A stretch of DNA of 51,540 nt, from the NCBI GenBank assembly GCA_964472545.1, contig CAYYNP010000032.1:1-51540 (forward strand), in the 5' to 3' direction. The first letter of the stretch is position 1, and every line of letters starts with the position of its first letter. The translations under genes and the position numbers were made by a program. Of this stretch, positions 1 to 8,485 are shown one piece after another. The notes under the pieces were generated by a model. It was not told the origin of the DNA. It made no database searches and worked only from the letters and a program-made list of their open reading frames with translations. The stretch comes from CAYYNP01 sp964472545 (GTDB taxonomy: Bacteria > Planctomycetota > Planctomycetia > Pirellulales > Thermoguttaceae).

Positions 1-51
1 CTGTTGCTTAGCTGGACCACGGTTTTGTGCCAAACCCGTTGAAACAAAACA
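1..51. repeat. Left copy of terminal inverted repeat
   Basis: These 51 bases are an exact reverse complement of 51488-51538. The match stops at base 52 on the inner side. On the outer side it is cut by the window edge, so the real repeat may be longer. It is open in the frame of the first gene and encodes CCLAGPRFCAKPVETK. It could be a repeat end, a shared assembly-graph node or an amplification foldback. Confidence 0.9.
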
Positions 52-358
52 CTTCGTGGTCGGGCTCTTCCTCGACCTCGGCATAATCGGCGGCATCCTC
101 CTGACGACGATGCTGCTTGCCGCCTCTTCCGCGACGGCGCCCAGTCGGTCTTCACGGCCGATACCACCACAATTCGGCGTGCCGACGTCGTTCCCACCTC
201 CAGACCCGAACAATCCCTACGCATCGCCGAGCACCCAAGACGGCCAGCCGCCGCCGCAGCCGAATCTGCCAGACCAGTACCCGCCGGACCCTTATCTCCC
301 CGAGCAGCGTCCGCCGGAGCAGCGTCCGCCGGACCAGGGCCCGTCGGGCTGGGTTTAG
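2..358 (+). CDS. Pro-rich exported or membrane-anchored protein, 5' end missing
   Basis: The reading frame is open to the left edge, so the start is unknown; GTG at 56 and ATG at 110 are in-frame candidates but neither has a clear ribosome binding site. A hydrophobic stretch (LGIIGGILLTTMLLAASSA) looks like a signal peptide or membrane anchor. It is followed by a low-complexity Pro/Gln tail with repeated PPEQR units, as in surface or envelope-spanning linkers. The stop codon overlaps the Shine-Dalgarno sequence of the next gene, so the two may be co-transcribed. The first 16 codons lie in the terminal inverted repeat and may not belong to this gene. No family is recognised. Confidence 0.45.
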   Translation, partial: CCLAGPRFCAKPVETKHFVVGLFLDLGIIGGILLTTMLLAASSATAPSRSSRPIPPQFGVPTSFPPPDPNNPYASPSTQDGQPPPQPNLPDQYPPDPYLPEQRPPEQRPPDQGPSGWV

Positions 359-372
359 GAGGTGCCCCCACC

Positions 373-1608
373 ATGTCGACCGACGATCCCCATGGCCGTC
401 TCTCGCGGCGAGGGTTCTTCGGGAGTAGTGCCGCCGCTGTCGCCGCCGCCGGCGGATGGCAGAGGCGTCTTGCGGCCGAGGAATCCGAGGAGGCTTCCTC
501 GAAGCCGTACGAGGTCCGCGGCCCCAGCGGACTTCGGCTGCGCCGATTCGGCAAGACGGGCCGCTACGTTTCGGTGATCGCCGGCAACGAGACGCTTCCC
601 ACGCCGGTTGCGCAGCGGGCTCTGCAGCTTGGCGTGAACTACTGGCACAAGGCCGGCGAGATCGGCGGCACGGCTGCGCGCCGGCCGGCCGATTTGTCCG
701 AGATGCTCGAGAAACGCAACGCGCGGAAGTCCGTGTTGATCGACTTCGCCCACGGCAACCCGTTGGTCGAGCAAGACAAGGACAAGCTCGTTGCCGAGTT
801 CAAAGAGGCGATGCGTCGCTGCGGCTTCGATTTCGTCGATTTCTACAAGATGCACGGCGGCTACACGCGCGAGGACGTGGCCGCGTTCGAGGACCTCAAG
901 CAACAAGGCCTGGTCGGCGCGTTGGCCGCCTCGCTGCACGACGCGCCGGAGATCGTCAAAGAGATCGTCGACTTCGAATCGCTCGACGCGATCCAGATCC
1001 CGATCAACCGCCCGATGGTCTTCTGGTCGGACAGACGTTCCGGCGGCCGCCTGCGCGAGCTCTGCGCCTATTGCAAGCAGAAGGGCGTCGGCGTAATCGG
1101 CATGAAGACTCTGGCCGGCGGCCCCACGCGCTGGCAGGCCAACCATCGGCTGATCGCCCGGCTGAAGAAGTTCTTCCCCGATACCAAGAGCCTGGCCAAG
1201 GCGATCATCAAAGACGTGCTCACGATCGACGGGCTGTCGTCGCTGGTGGTGATGTGCCAAACCGAGCAGCAGTTGCGCGAAGCGGTCGACGCGTCGGGCG
1301 GCCAACTTGCGGACAGCGAACGCCGCGGGCTCGATGTCTTCGCCGCCGGTATGCGGAGCGAGTTCTGTCAGATGTGCGGCCGCTGCCAGCAGGCGTGTCC
1401 TCAGGGCGTCGCCGTTCGAGACGTCCTCCGCGCAGAACTCCACTTCGCCGCCTACGCCGACCGCGCCGGGGCGTCGCAGATCTACCGCGCCGTGCCGCGG
1501 TACCGTCGTGCGTCGGCCTGCGACGGTTGTGAGCAATGCGCACGGGCCTGCCCCAACGGCATCCCGATCGTCCGGCGGATACGGCAGGTGGGCGAGTGGA
1601 TGGCGTGA
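373..1608 (+). CDS. TAT-exported aldo/keto reductase with C-terminal 2x[4Fe-4S] ferredoxin domain
   Basis: This is a 411-residue member of the ferredoxin-fused aldo/keto reductase family. A twin-arginine signal (SRRGFFG, residues 11-17) is followed by an Ala-rich hydrophobic stretch, which suggests export in folded form with cofactors. Residues about 50-320 form the TIM-barrel reductase. Two cysteine clusters follow: CQMCGRCQQACP from about residue 332 and CDGCEQCARACP from about residue 383, each with the CxxCxxCxxxCP spacing of a [4Fe-4S] site. ATG 373 is chosen because AGGAGG lies just upstream. The substrate is unknown; the clusters suggest electron transfer to or from a partner. A paralogue lies at 13531-14670 without the TAT signal. 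Confidence 0.88.
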   Translation: MSTDDPHGRLSRRGFFGSSAAAVAAAGGWQRRLAAEESEEASSKPYEVRGPSGLRLRRFGKTGRYVSVIAGNETLPTPVAQRALQLGVNYWHKAGEIGGTAARRPADLSEMLEKRNARKSVLIDFAHGNPLVEQDKDKLVAEFKEAMRRCGFDFVDFYKMHGGYTREDVAAFEDLKQQGLVGALAASLHDAPEIVKEIVDFESLDAIQIPINRPMVFWSDRRSGGRLRELCAYCKQKGVGVIGMKTLAGGPTRWQANHRLIARLKKFFPDTKSLAKAIIKDVLTIDGLSSLVVMCQTEQQLREAVDASGGQLADSERRGLDVFAAGMRSEFCQMCGRCQQACPQGVAVRDVLRAELHFAAYADRAGASQIYRAVPRYRRASACDGCEQCARACPNGIPIVRRIRQVGEWMA

Positions 1609-1611
1609 CGC

Positions 1612-2046
1612 ATGATCGAGCTCCCTCCCTATCGACTCTGGCTCGGACACGCCGGCGACTGCCGCGACGTGGGAGCACTGGCCGACGTCGGTATTGAGGC
1701 CGTCGTGCAAGTTGCAGCGGAGGAGCCGGGTGTGAATCTGCTCCGCGACATGCTTACGTTCCGCATCCCATTGGTCGACGGTGCGGAGAATCCGCCGGCC
1801 CGGTTGCGTTTGGCCGTCGAGAGCGTCGCCCGTCTACTGAAAGACCGTATCCCGACGCTCGTCAGTTGCAGCGCCGGGGCCAGCCGGTCGCCGGCAATCG
1901 CGGCCTGTGCGTTGGCGGCTTCTGAGAATCAATCCCCGAACGAGTGCCTGCGGCTCGTGCAGACGTTTCACAAGACGGACGTTTCGCCGGCGCTGTGGGC
2001 CGACTTGATGCGTGTGACGTCGCGCGAGGACGGGCACGATGGCTGA
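1612..2046 (+). CDS. Dual-specificity/tyrosine phosphatase-like protein
   Basis: This 144-residue cytoplasmic protein has the phosphatase signature CSAGASR, with the predicted nucleophile Cys86 and the phosphate-binding Arg92 of the C-x5-R loop. The preceding part (WLGHAGDCRDVGALADVGI) resembles the N-terminal strand region of compact dual-specificity phosphatases. It starts 3 bases after the reductase stop and overlaps the next gene by 8 bases, so it is probably translated within the same operon. The substrate cannot be read from the sequence; it may act on phosphotyrosine, phosphoserine or a small phosphate ester. Confidence 0.75.
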   Translation: MIELPPYRLWLGHAGDCRDVGALADVGIEAVVQVAAEEPGVNLLRDMLTFRIPLVDGAENPPARLRLAVESVARLLKDRIPTLVSCSAGASRSPAIAACALAASENQSPNECLRLVQTFHKTDVSPALWADLMRVTSREDGHDG

Positions 2047-2944
2047 GTTCTGGAAGAGGAGGGTCGACCCGCCCGATACGCCGCACGAGCGACGGTTTCG
2101 CGAGGCGACCGAAACGCTCTACGTCTGCTTTGGCAAGTACCCGAAGCCGACGCTCGAAGAGTGCCTCGACCCGTTCGACCCGCCGTCATCCGCAGCGGCG
2201 ACGTTGGCCCATGAAGAGAAAGGGCTGGGTGACTTCACCGAGGACGAATTCCGGTACTACGTCATACACTGTGTATCGCACTGTATTGACAGAGCACAGC
2301 TCACCCGGCGACTGAAGTACTGGTTGCCGCGGTTGCTGGACGAAATGGTGGCGATGACGATTATGCCGGGGGTGTCGACGTTCGACGACGGGTTCGTCGG
2401 TTCTTACATGCGCGGGACGGATTGGCACAACTGGCCGCGCGAGGAAGCGGAAGCGATTCGCCGTTGGTGCGAGCGCTGGTTGGAAGCGTGTACGTTCTAT
2501 CCGTGCGGCCCGGCCGACGAGCGTTGGGGTTTCGCTCCCGAAGGGCGCAGCATCTCATTCTGGATCGAGTTCACCACGCACATCGGGTTGGATTTGGCTT
2601 CTCAGTTTGCGCGGCTGACCGCTCCCGGCGGCCCGGAGGTTATCCGGACGATCTGCTGTGTCGTCAGTGAGCTCGCCCCGGATTTGATGCAGTACCGCGA
2701 GTTGACCGAAGTCGGTTTCCCCACGGACGCCGTGCATCGAAGCTTCCTGGCCTGGCTGATGCAGCCGGAACTCGGCCGGCGGCTGGAGGCGGCGTTCTTC
2801 CACTTTGCCGACACCAACCCGCGGGCGGCCCAGGAGATTTCCGAGGCCGTCGAGCTGCTGCCCGGGCTGCGAAAGTCGTGGCTCGAACGACCCGGCGGCC
2901 CGCCGGACTGGCTGCGTGACGCGCTGGCGAACGTGGACCGATGA
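2039..2944 (+). CDS. Hypothetical 301-residue protein
   Basis: No family is recognised. The protein appears cytoplasmic: no signal peptide and no obvious membrane segment. It is rich in Trp, Arg and Glu, with helical stretches throughout and several scattered Cys residues that do not form a familiar metal motif. It overlaps the phosphatase gene by 8 bases, which suggests translational coupling, and is followed within 20 bases by a small membrane protein gene. Codon use is like its neighbours. Confidence 0.7.
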   Translation: MAEFWKRRVDPPDTPHERRFREATETLYVCFGKYPKPTLEECLDPFDPPSSAAATLAHEEKGLGDFTEDEFRYYVIHCVSHCIDRAQLTRRLKYWLPRLLDEMVAMTIMPGVSTFDDGFVGSYMRGTDWHNWPREEAEAIRRWCERWLEACTFYPCGPADERWGFAPEGRSISFWIEFTTHIGLDLASQFARLTAPGGPEVIRTICCVVSELAPDLMQYRELTEVGFPTDAVHRSFLAWLMQPELGRRLEAAFFHFADTNPRAAQEISEAVELLPGLRKSWLERPGGPPDWLRDALANVDR

Positions 2945-2963
2945 CCCATTGGGAGTAGATGCA

Positions 2964-3170
2964 ATGAACGATGAGAACGAGCCGGAGCGATCCGAGGACG
3001 ACTTGCCTCCGTTTTGTTGGCGGCGGACGCTCGCGCTGTTGCTGGTCGCCTGGGGCGTGGGAGGCTTGATGGTGTGGAACTCGGCGCCGGAGCTGCCTTG
3101 GCCGCTGACGGCGGGGATCGCGTTCTTCTTGGGCGTCATCGTCGTGGGATGGTGGGTCCGGATATTCTAG
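2964..3170 (+). CDS. Small two-helix membrane protein
   Basis: This is a 68-residue protein with an acidic cytoplasmic N-terminus (NDENEPERSEDD) and two hydrophobic segments at about residues 22-38 and 46-65, joined by a short Pro-containing turn. ATG 2964 is preferred because the hydrophilic head and both helices then make one unit; a longer frame running upstream would overlap the 301-residue gene. It is probably the last gene of the 5' operon. Function unknown. Confidence 0.55.
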   Translation: MNDENEPERSEDDLPPFCWRRTLALLLVAWGVGGLMVWNSAPELPWPLTAGIAFFLGVIVVGWWVRIF

Positions 3171-3362
3171 GGCGAGGGCGAGGAATCGGCCGGGCGGCGT
3201 AAGCAGACGGCTTCTATCCGACCGGACGAGAACGGGACGGGACTCTCTTTCCCAGTCGATGGCCGCAGACGGAGGAAGCTCGAACGTCCTGAGAATCGCG
3301 CAGCGGGTTCGTAATGCGGGCTGAAAGAGACTCCCGCCCCCGGCCAACGCACGGGCGGTGAG
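3171..3362. other. Intergenic stretch with a weak inverted repeat
   Basis: This GC-rich spacer lies between the small membrane protein and the promoter of the first DUF3604 gene. GGGACTCTCTTTCC (around 3236-3252) faces GAAAGAGACTCCCGCC (around 3323-3339) in inverted orientation, so a decayed hairpin repeat is possible. I see no gene in it. Confidence 0.35.
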
Positions 3363-3391
3363 TTGCCTGCCCTTGTGCTGAGCACTATACT
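3363..3391 (+). promoter_or_regulatory. Sigma70-type promoter for the first DUF3604 gene
   Basis: TTGCCT (3363-3368) and TATACT (3386-3391) are separated by 17 bases, 83 bases before the chosen ATG. The -10 box matches consensus at five of six positions. Confidence 0.55.
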
Positions 3392-3473
3392 GTCAACGCG
3401 TCGAAGTCCGGCGATCAAGTACGACGTTGGGCGCGTGGATCGTGTTCGGTCACACCGTTATCGAGGGATTGTC

Positions 3474-6029
3474 ATGCGACGAAGAACTTGGCTGTGGTGG
3501 GCATTGTGTTCCGTGGTGCTGTGGGCGACGGCCGATCGAGGGTTCGCCGCCGAGGACGGCGGACCGGTGGTTGCCGTGGCTTCGGTGGTGACCGGGGACC
3601 TGCAAGAGGACTTCCCGGCTATGTGCCTGGACCAGGACGGTACGCCGTGGGTGGCGTACGTGGCGTACGACGGAAAGACCGACGTGCTGCGGATTGCCAA
3701 GAAGAGCGGCGAGTCGCTCGAACCGATCGGCCAGCTCGCCGGGCCGAGTGTGATCCATCAACCGGCGCTGGCCTGCGACGGCAAGGGGGCCATCTGGGCC
3801 GTCTGGTCGCAGGTCGATGCGGCCAACGTGATGCGGCTGCACGCGCGGCGGGTCGTCGACGGGAAGATCGACGCGGAAACGGCTGCAATCGGCGGCACCT
3901 CGGGCAACGCGATCTTTGCCGACGCCGGCACCGACCGCCGCGGCCGCGTGTGGGTCGCCTGGCAGTCGTTTCGCGACGCCGAGGCCGACGTCTTCGCCCG
4001 GGTTTACGATCCGCAAACCGATCGCTGGGGCGACGAAATCGCCGTCAGCGCGCACGCGGCCGGCGACTGGGAGCCGCGGTTGGCCTTCGGCGCCGACGGC
4101 AACGCGGCGATCGTCTTCGACAGCTCGCGCGACGACAACTTCGATATCTTCCTGGCCAATGTCACCGCCGACGGCGACGTGACGTCGACCCGGCTGACTG
4201 ATTCCCCCCATCACCAAGCCCGCCCCGCCATCGCCGCCACGCCCGACGGCCGCGGCTACTGGATCGCCTACGAGCGCGGCCGGATGCGCTGGGGCAAGAA
4301 CGCCCGCGGCGGGCCCCAGAATGGGTTGAACCAGCAGAAAGACATCGACGTGATCTTCGTCGACGCGGCGGGGAAGATCACCAGGACGTCCGAGGTTCGG
4401 CCGCTGCTTGCCCCGCTGTTGCCTCCCAAACCGGCGGCCGCGGCTTCAGCGAGACCGGCGCGCAGGCAGGCGGCCGCCGTGCAAGCGGTCAACGTGCCGT
4501 CGCTGGTCGTCGACGCCGACGGTAATCCTTGGCTGGCCTGCCGTTACTGCAATGGCGTGTTTTGGCGTTTGGCGTTGATGCGTTGCGATGTGAGGACGAA
4601 GCGTTGGTCGCAGCCGGTCACGTTGCCCAACAGCCCCTTCGGCCAGGACCGCCATTGTCAAACGGCCCGGGGCGCCGACGGCCGGCTCTGGTTCGCCTGG
4701 CCGTCGGACCTGCGGACCACGAAGCGGGCGTTGTTCTCAGGTGTCTATCTGGCGGAAGTCGACGCGTCGGCGGCGATGCCGGCGGCGGAAGTTCCGGCGA
4801 AGAAGGCCCCGGCTGCGAAGGCGGCTACACCGGTCGCACTGTTCGGCGACGACACACCCGAGCGGACCCGGGCCGATCGGCACACGTGGGCCGCCGGCGG
4901 GAAGAAATACCAGCTCTACTTCGGCGACTTCCACCGCCATACCGACGTGTCCAACTGTGCCACGCCGCGCGACGGCTGCATCGTCGAGCAGTTCCGCTAC
5001 GCCTACGACGTGGCCAAGCTCGACTTCCTCGGCACGTCCGACCATACCGACGTGGGCAAGCCCTACGATCCGTACGAGTGGTGGTGCAACCAGAAGCTGA
5101 CCGACGTGTTTTTCGCGCCCGGCTTCTTCACCTCGTTCTACGTCTACGAACGCGAGCAGCGTTGGCCGTGGGGACATCGCAACGTGATCTTCATCGAGCG
5201 GGGCGGGCCGCTGATCTACATCAACCGCGAACTCTACAAATCGATGCCCTGGCACGCCACGCTGCCGGTGGCCGACGGCGAGAAGGAGATCCTGCCGCAG
5301 GAGCTTTGGGCCCTGTTGCGGAAGACCGGCCGCGACGTCTCGATCATCAGCCACACCGGGGCCACCGGCATGGGCACCGACTGGGACGGCTACGAGAAGA
5401 TCGACCACGCCGTGGAGAACCTGGTCGAGATCTACCAGGGCTGTCGCGTGAGCTATGAAGGGATTGGCACGCCGCAGCCGACCGTAGGGCAGCCGAAGAC
5501 CGACAACAAGGGCAACCCGCGTCCGGCAATCGCACCCGGCAAGGATTTCGGCCAGTATAGCAAGGGCGTGTACCAAAACGCGCTGCGCAACGGCTACAAG
5601 CTGGGCGTGTTTGCCAATTCCGATCACATCTCGACCCACGTCACCTTCGGCGGCGTCTACACCGAGTCGTTCACGCGGCAGGGAATCCTCGACGCGTTGA
5701 ACGCGCGGCGGACGATTGCCGGCACCGACAAGATCTTCATCGAGTTCTCCTGCAACGGGCATCTGCTGGGCGAGATCTTCGAGACGGCCGACAACCCGGC
5801 TTTGAGGGTTTCCGTCTCCGGCACGGCCCCGCTTAGCGCCGTGACGATCCTCCGCAACGAAGTGACCATCCGGCGGTTCACGCCCAAAGACGACGGCCCG
5901 GAGTTTACCACCGAGTTCACCGATCCGTCGCCGTTGCCGGGCGAGAACCGTTATTACGTCCGGGTCGAGCAGACCGACGGCAACATGGCCTGGACCTCGC
6001 CGGTTTGGGTGACGTTGAAGAGGGATTGA
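3474..6029 (+). CDS. Secreted DUF3604 protein with N-terminal propeller-like region
   Basis: The 851-residue protein starts with a clear signal peptide (MRRRTWLWWALCSVVLWATA, cleavage after GFA), which is why ATG 3474 is chosen over the longer open frame. Residues about 30-430 contain repeated Asp/Trp-rich units (GNPWLACRY, GRVWVAWQS) typical of a beta-propeller. From about residue 470 the DUF3604 domain begins, with DFHRHTD near residue 485 and TSDHTD near 522. These His/Asp motifs resemble the metal-binding loops of PHP-type hydrolases. The enzymatic role is not established; a periplasmic metal-dependent hydrolase is plausible. It closely resembles the protein at 9881-12376. The stop overlaps the next start (TGATG). 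Confidence 0.85.
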   Translation: MRRRTWLWWALCSVVLWATADRGFAAEDGGPVVAVASVVTGDLQEDFPAMCLDQDGTPWVAYVAYDGKTDVLRIAKKSGESLEPIGQLAGPSVIHQPALACDGKGAIWAVWSQVDAANVMRLHARRVVDGKIDAETAAIGGTSGNAIFADAGTDRRGRVWVAWQSFRDAEADVFARVYDPQTDRWGDEIAVSAHAAGDWEPRLAFGADGNAAIVFDSSRDDNFDIFLANVTADGDVTSTRLTDSPHHQARPAIAATPDGRGYWIAYERGRMRWGKNARGGPQNGLNQQKDIDVIFVDAAGKITRTSEVRPLLAPLLPPKPAAAASARPARRQAAAVQAVNVPSLVVDADGNPWLACRYCNGVFWRLALMRCDVRTKRWSQPVTLPNSPFGQDRHCQTARGADGRLWFAWPSDLRTTKRALFSGVYLAEVDASAAMPAAEVPAKKAPAAKAATPVALFGDDTPERTRADRHTWAAGGKKYQLYFGDFHRHTDVSNCATPRDGCIVEQFRYAYDVAKLDFLGTSDHTDVGKPYDPYEWWCNQKLTDVFFAPGFFTSFYVYEREQRWPWGHRNVIFIERGGPLIYINRELYKSMPWHATLPVADGEKEILPQELWALLRKTGRDVSIISHTGATGMGTDWDGYEKIDHAVENLVEIYQGCRVSYEGIGTPQPTVGQPKTDNKGNPRPAIAPGKDFGQYSKGVYQNALRNGYKLGVFANSDHISTHVTFGGVYTESFTRQGILDALNARRTIAGTDKIFIEFSCNGHLLGEIFETADNPALRVSVSGTAPLSAVTILRNEVTIRRFTPKDDGPEFTTEFTDPSPLPGENRYYVRVEQTDGNMAWTSPVWVTLKRD

Positions 6030-7558
6030 TGGCTGGCCCAAACGTCCCGTTGGAGAAGTGCACGCGACGGGTGGCTGGGGCAAAGCGCAGCGGTGCCCCA
6101 GAAAGCCCACCCACCTGGGGCACCGCTGCGCTTTGCCACCAGCCACCCGGAGACCGCCTACCGGCGCAGCCTGGCGGCACTGCTTCTGCGAAGCAGTGGC
6201 ACACTCTCGTTCGATGGACGGCCCTGTTGGTGGCCGTGCTGATGCCCGCTACGGCGTCGGCCCACGATTCGGCGATGCGGATCGACCAGGACGTGGCGAT
6301 CACGATCGGCGATGAGGCAATCGTGATCGAGTACGCCCGCAAGATGAACCGTCAGGCGGCTGCCAATCGCGAGATGGCGCTGCTGGATCTCAACGGAGAC
6401 GGCGTGCCGTCGCCGGAAGAGTTGCAGGTCTACTTTCCGCGTTTGGATGCGTCGCTGGCGGCGGGGCTGGAGTTGAGCGTCAACGGGGCGGAGATTCCAC
6501 TTACGCAGATCGACCAGCCGGCGATGTCGATGGACCCCGGGCCCGACGAATTCCTCGGCTCCAACGACGACCGGTTCGTACGCATTTATCGGTTTGAAGT
6601 GCCGCACCCGTCCGGTTGGAGAAACGGGGCCGTGGTGGAACTGCACAACGACAATTACCTCGACCTCCCGGGCAGCTTGACGATCACGCTCGATCCGGGC
6701 GACGTGGCCGACGTGGTCTGTGTGTCGCTGGGGCCGGACGAGAACGCTGAGACGGCGGAGGCTTTGGCCTATGCAGGGTTACCGTCCGATCCGCAGCAGC
6801 GCGACGTGCTGTTTCGGTATCGGCGTGGCGCGGGCCGGTTGGCACTGCCCGGCGACGATGCCTCGGCTTGGTGGAACGTCGCTCCCGCGGCCGACGACGA
6901 TCATACGGCGGCCGCGGTCCGATCCGGCCATACCACGAAGGCCATCGCGGTAGTTTGGGCCGTGCTGCTATTGGGCACGGGGCTGGTCGCCGTCGTGCGC
7001 GGCTTCGTCCTCGGCAAGCCGGCCGTTCGCTTGGCCGCCGCGGCCGTCGCGGCGATTGGCCTGACGGCGGTCGTCGTCAAGATATGGTACGTCGAACTGC
7101 CGCGGCGCTGGGCTCGACGGGCGGCCATTCCCTCGGACGAAGAGGCCGGGCGGATCTTTCGGGAGTTGCACGGCGACATCTACGCCGCCTTCAAAGCAGA
7201 GACCGAGAGCAAACTCTACGACGTGCTGGCCGGTGCGCTGGAGGGCGACGAACTGCGGCGGACCTACACGGAGATCTACGACGCGATGGTGATGCGCAAC
7301 GAGGGACTCCGCCGCGACCGCATCCGGCGGATCAAGCCGCTGGCCACCGATGTCCTGCCCGCCGACGACGTGGGCGAGCCCGCGTTCCGCGTCCGCTACC
7401 GCTGGCGGGTCTACGCGGTGATTACTCACCTGAACCATACGCACTGCCGTGTGAACGAGTGTCAGGCGATCTACCTCGTGCGACACAACGGCCACGCGTG
7501 GCGGATCGTCGACACGGCCATTTTGGAGGACGAGCGCGTGGCGATCGATTCAACATAG
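6029..7558 (+). CDS. EF-hand-containing membrane protein, possibly metal-transport associated
   Basis: The start overlaps the preceding stop as TGATG, suggesting translational coupling. The first roughly 58 codons precede a normal-looking signal peptide (ALLVAVLMPATASA, then AHDSAM), and codons about 14-40 are hairpin repeat HP-H. The N-terminus is therefore probably an extension created by repeat insertion. The exported part has an EF-hand-like loop (DLNGDGVPSPEE) and resembles the periplasmic domain beside nickel/cobalt-type exporters, which also begins after an AH and carries a DxNGDG loop. Two membrane helices follow (AIAVVWAVLLLGTGLVAVV and LAAAAVAAIGLTAVVVKIW), then a C-terminal domain of about 140 residues. 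It lies directly upstream of an ABC transporter. The metal link is an inference. Confidence 0.65.
   Translation: MAGPNVPLEKCTRRVAGAKRSGAPESPPTWGTAALCHQPPGDRLPAQPGGTASAKQWHTLVRWTALLVAVLMPATASAHDSAMRIDQDVAITIGDEAIVIEYARKMNRQAAANREMALLDLNGDGVPSPEELQVYFPRLDASLAAGLELSVNGAEIPLTQIDQPAMSMDPGPDEFLGSNDDRFVRIYRFEVPHPSGWRNGAVVELHNDNYLDLPGSLTITLDPGDVADVVCVSLGPDENAETAEALAYAGLPSDPQQRDVLFRYRRGAGRLALPGDDASAWWNVAPAADDDHTAAAVRSGHTTKAIAVVWAVLLLGTGLVAVVRGFVLGKPAVRLAAAAVAAIGLTAVVVKIWYVELPRRWARRAAIPSDEEAGRIFRELHGDIYAAFKAETESKLYDVLAGALEGDELRRTYTEIYDAMVMRNEGLRRDRIRRIKPLATDVLPADDVGEPAFRVRYRWRVYAVITHLNHTHCRVNECQAIYLVRHNGHAWRIVDTAILEDERVAIDST
6069..6148. repeat. HP-H palindromic repeat inside the 5' end of a gene
   Basis: The left arm 6069-6101 begins GGGTGGCTGGGGCAAAGCGC and is mirrored by 6115-6148, which ends GCCAGCCACCC-like after CACCGCTGCGCTTTGCC. 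The arms are about 33 bases, nearly perfect, with a 13-base loop. It is translated as part of the preceding entry. Confidence 0.85.
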
Positions 7559-7560
7559 GT

Positions 7561-7589
7561 TAGTAGTCATCTCGCTCCGCGAGACGTCA
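7561..7589. repeat. HP-F half copy
   Basis: TAGTAGTCATCTCGCTCCGC followed by GAGACGTCA is one arm of the palindrome seen complete at 47285-47343. It starts 2 bases after the previous stop codon and runs almost directly into HP-A. Confidence 0.75.
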
Positions 7590-7595
7590 CTTCGT

Positions 7596-7787
7596 GGGTG
7601 GCCCGGCCACTCTTGCGGAGTGGGCTGTGCGAGCCCGGAAGACTCTTTCGCAAGAGTGTCCGGGTGGCGCAGCCACAAGAGGCGCTGTATCGGGGCCGGA
7701 ACCTCTTGTGGCTGCGCCACCCCGACACTTTTCCGACAACGCAACAGAAGTGGCAACGCTCGTTGCGGAAGAGTGGCGGGGCCACCC
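7596..7787. repeat. HP-A element, about 192 bp, nested palindrome
   Basis: The ends are inverted: GGGTGGCCCGGCCACTCTTG on the left faces a right end that reads GGGTGGCCCCGCCACTCTTC on the other strand. Inside are two arms with GGGTGGCGCAGCCACAAGAG and its reverse complement. A second copy lies in the other orientation at 39134-39326. No protein-coding capacity and no clear target-site duplication were seen. It fills the spacer before the ABC transporter genes. Confidence 0.85.
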
Positions 7788-7804
7788 GGGACAGAGGATG
7801 TCAA

Positions 7805-8485
7805 ATGATCGAAATCGAACACCTGACCTTCGCCTACGGCCGCGACTTCCGCATGCACTTGCCGGAACTGAAGATCGCCCGGGGCGAGAAGGTCGTACTG
7901 ATCGGCCCCAGCGGCTCCGGCAAGACGACGTTGTTGCACCTGGCCGCCGGCATCCTGCTTCCCGAGGCCGGGCGCATCTGCGCAGACGGCGTAGAACTTA
8001 CCCGGCAGACCGACGCCGCCCGGCGTAACTTCCGCATCCGAAGCATCGGACTGGTCTTCCAAGAGTTCGAACTGCTGGAGTATCTCTCGGTTCGCGAGAA
8101 CATCCTGCTGCCGTATCGCGTCAATCGTGCGCTGCGGCTGACCCGCGAGGTGCGCGCGTCGGTCGACGAGTTGGCCCGGGCCGTGGGTATCGGCCACGTG
8201 TTGGGTCGGCGTCCGGATCGGCTCTCGCAAGGCGAACGCCAACGGGTAGCGATCAGCCGGGCGTTGATCACCCGGCCGCGGATGATCTTTGCCGACGAAC
8301 CGACCGGAAACCTCGACCCCCGTACCAGCCGCACGATCGTCGAACTGATCCTGCAACAAGCCGAAGCCGGCGGGGCGACCGTGTTGATGGTGACCCACGA
8401 TCACTCGCTGCTGGAGAAGTTCGATCGGGTGGTCGACGTCGGCGAATTGCTCGAGGCAGACGCCACGGCGGAGGTGAGCGGATGA
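7805..8485 (+). CDS. ABC transporter ATP-binding protein (LolD/MacB type)
   Basis: This 226-residue nucleotide-binding subunit has all core motifs: Walker A GPSGSGKT (34-41), signature LSQGERQRVAIS, Walker B MIFADEP and the switch histidine in VTHDH. The length and the TGNLDPRTS segment are typical of the LolD/MacB/FtsE group that pairs with FtsX-type permeases. The start has an AGAGG site 8 bases upstream. The stop overlaps the next start as ATGA, so the permease is translationally coupled. The substrate is not readable; its neighbours suggest a metal or lipoprotein role. Confidence 0.92.
   Translation: MIEIEHLTFAYGRDFRMHLPELKIARGEKVVLIGPSGSGKTTLLHLAAGILLPEAGRICADGVELTRQTDAARRNFRIRSIGLVFQEFELLEYLSVRENILLPYRVNRALRLTREVRASVDELARAVGIGHVLGRRPDRLSQGERQRVAISRALITRPRMIFADEPTGNLDPRTSRTIVELILQQAEAGGATVLMVTHDHSLLEKFDRVVDVGELLEADATAEVSG

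Noticed and set aside
355..1710. Long open frame antisense to the first aldo/keto reductase
   Set aside because: GC-rich genes give long antisense frames; the sense frame has a TAT signal, Fe-S motifs and a good ribosome binding site.
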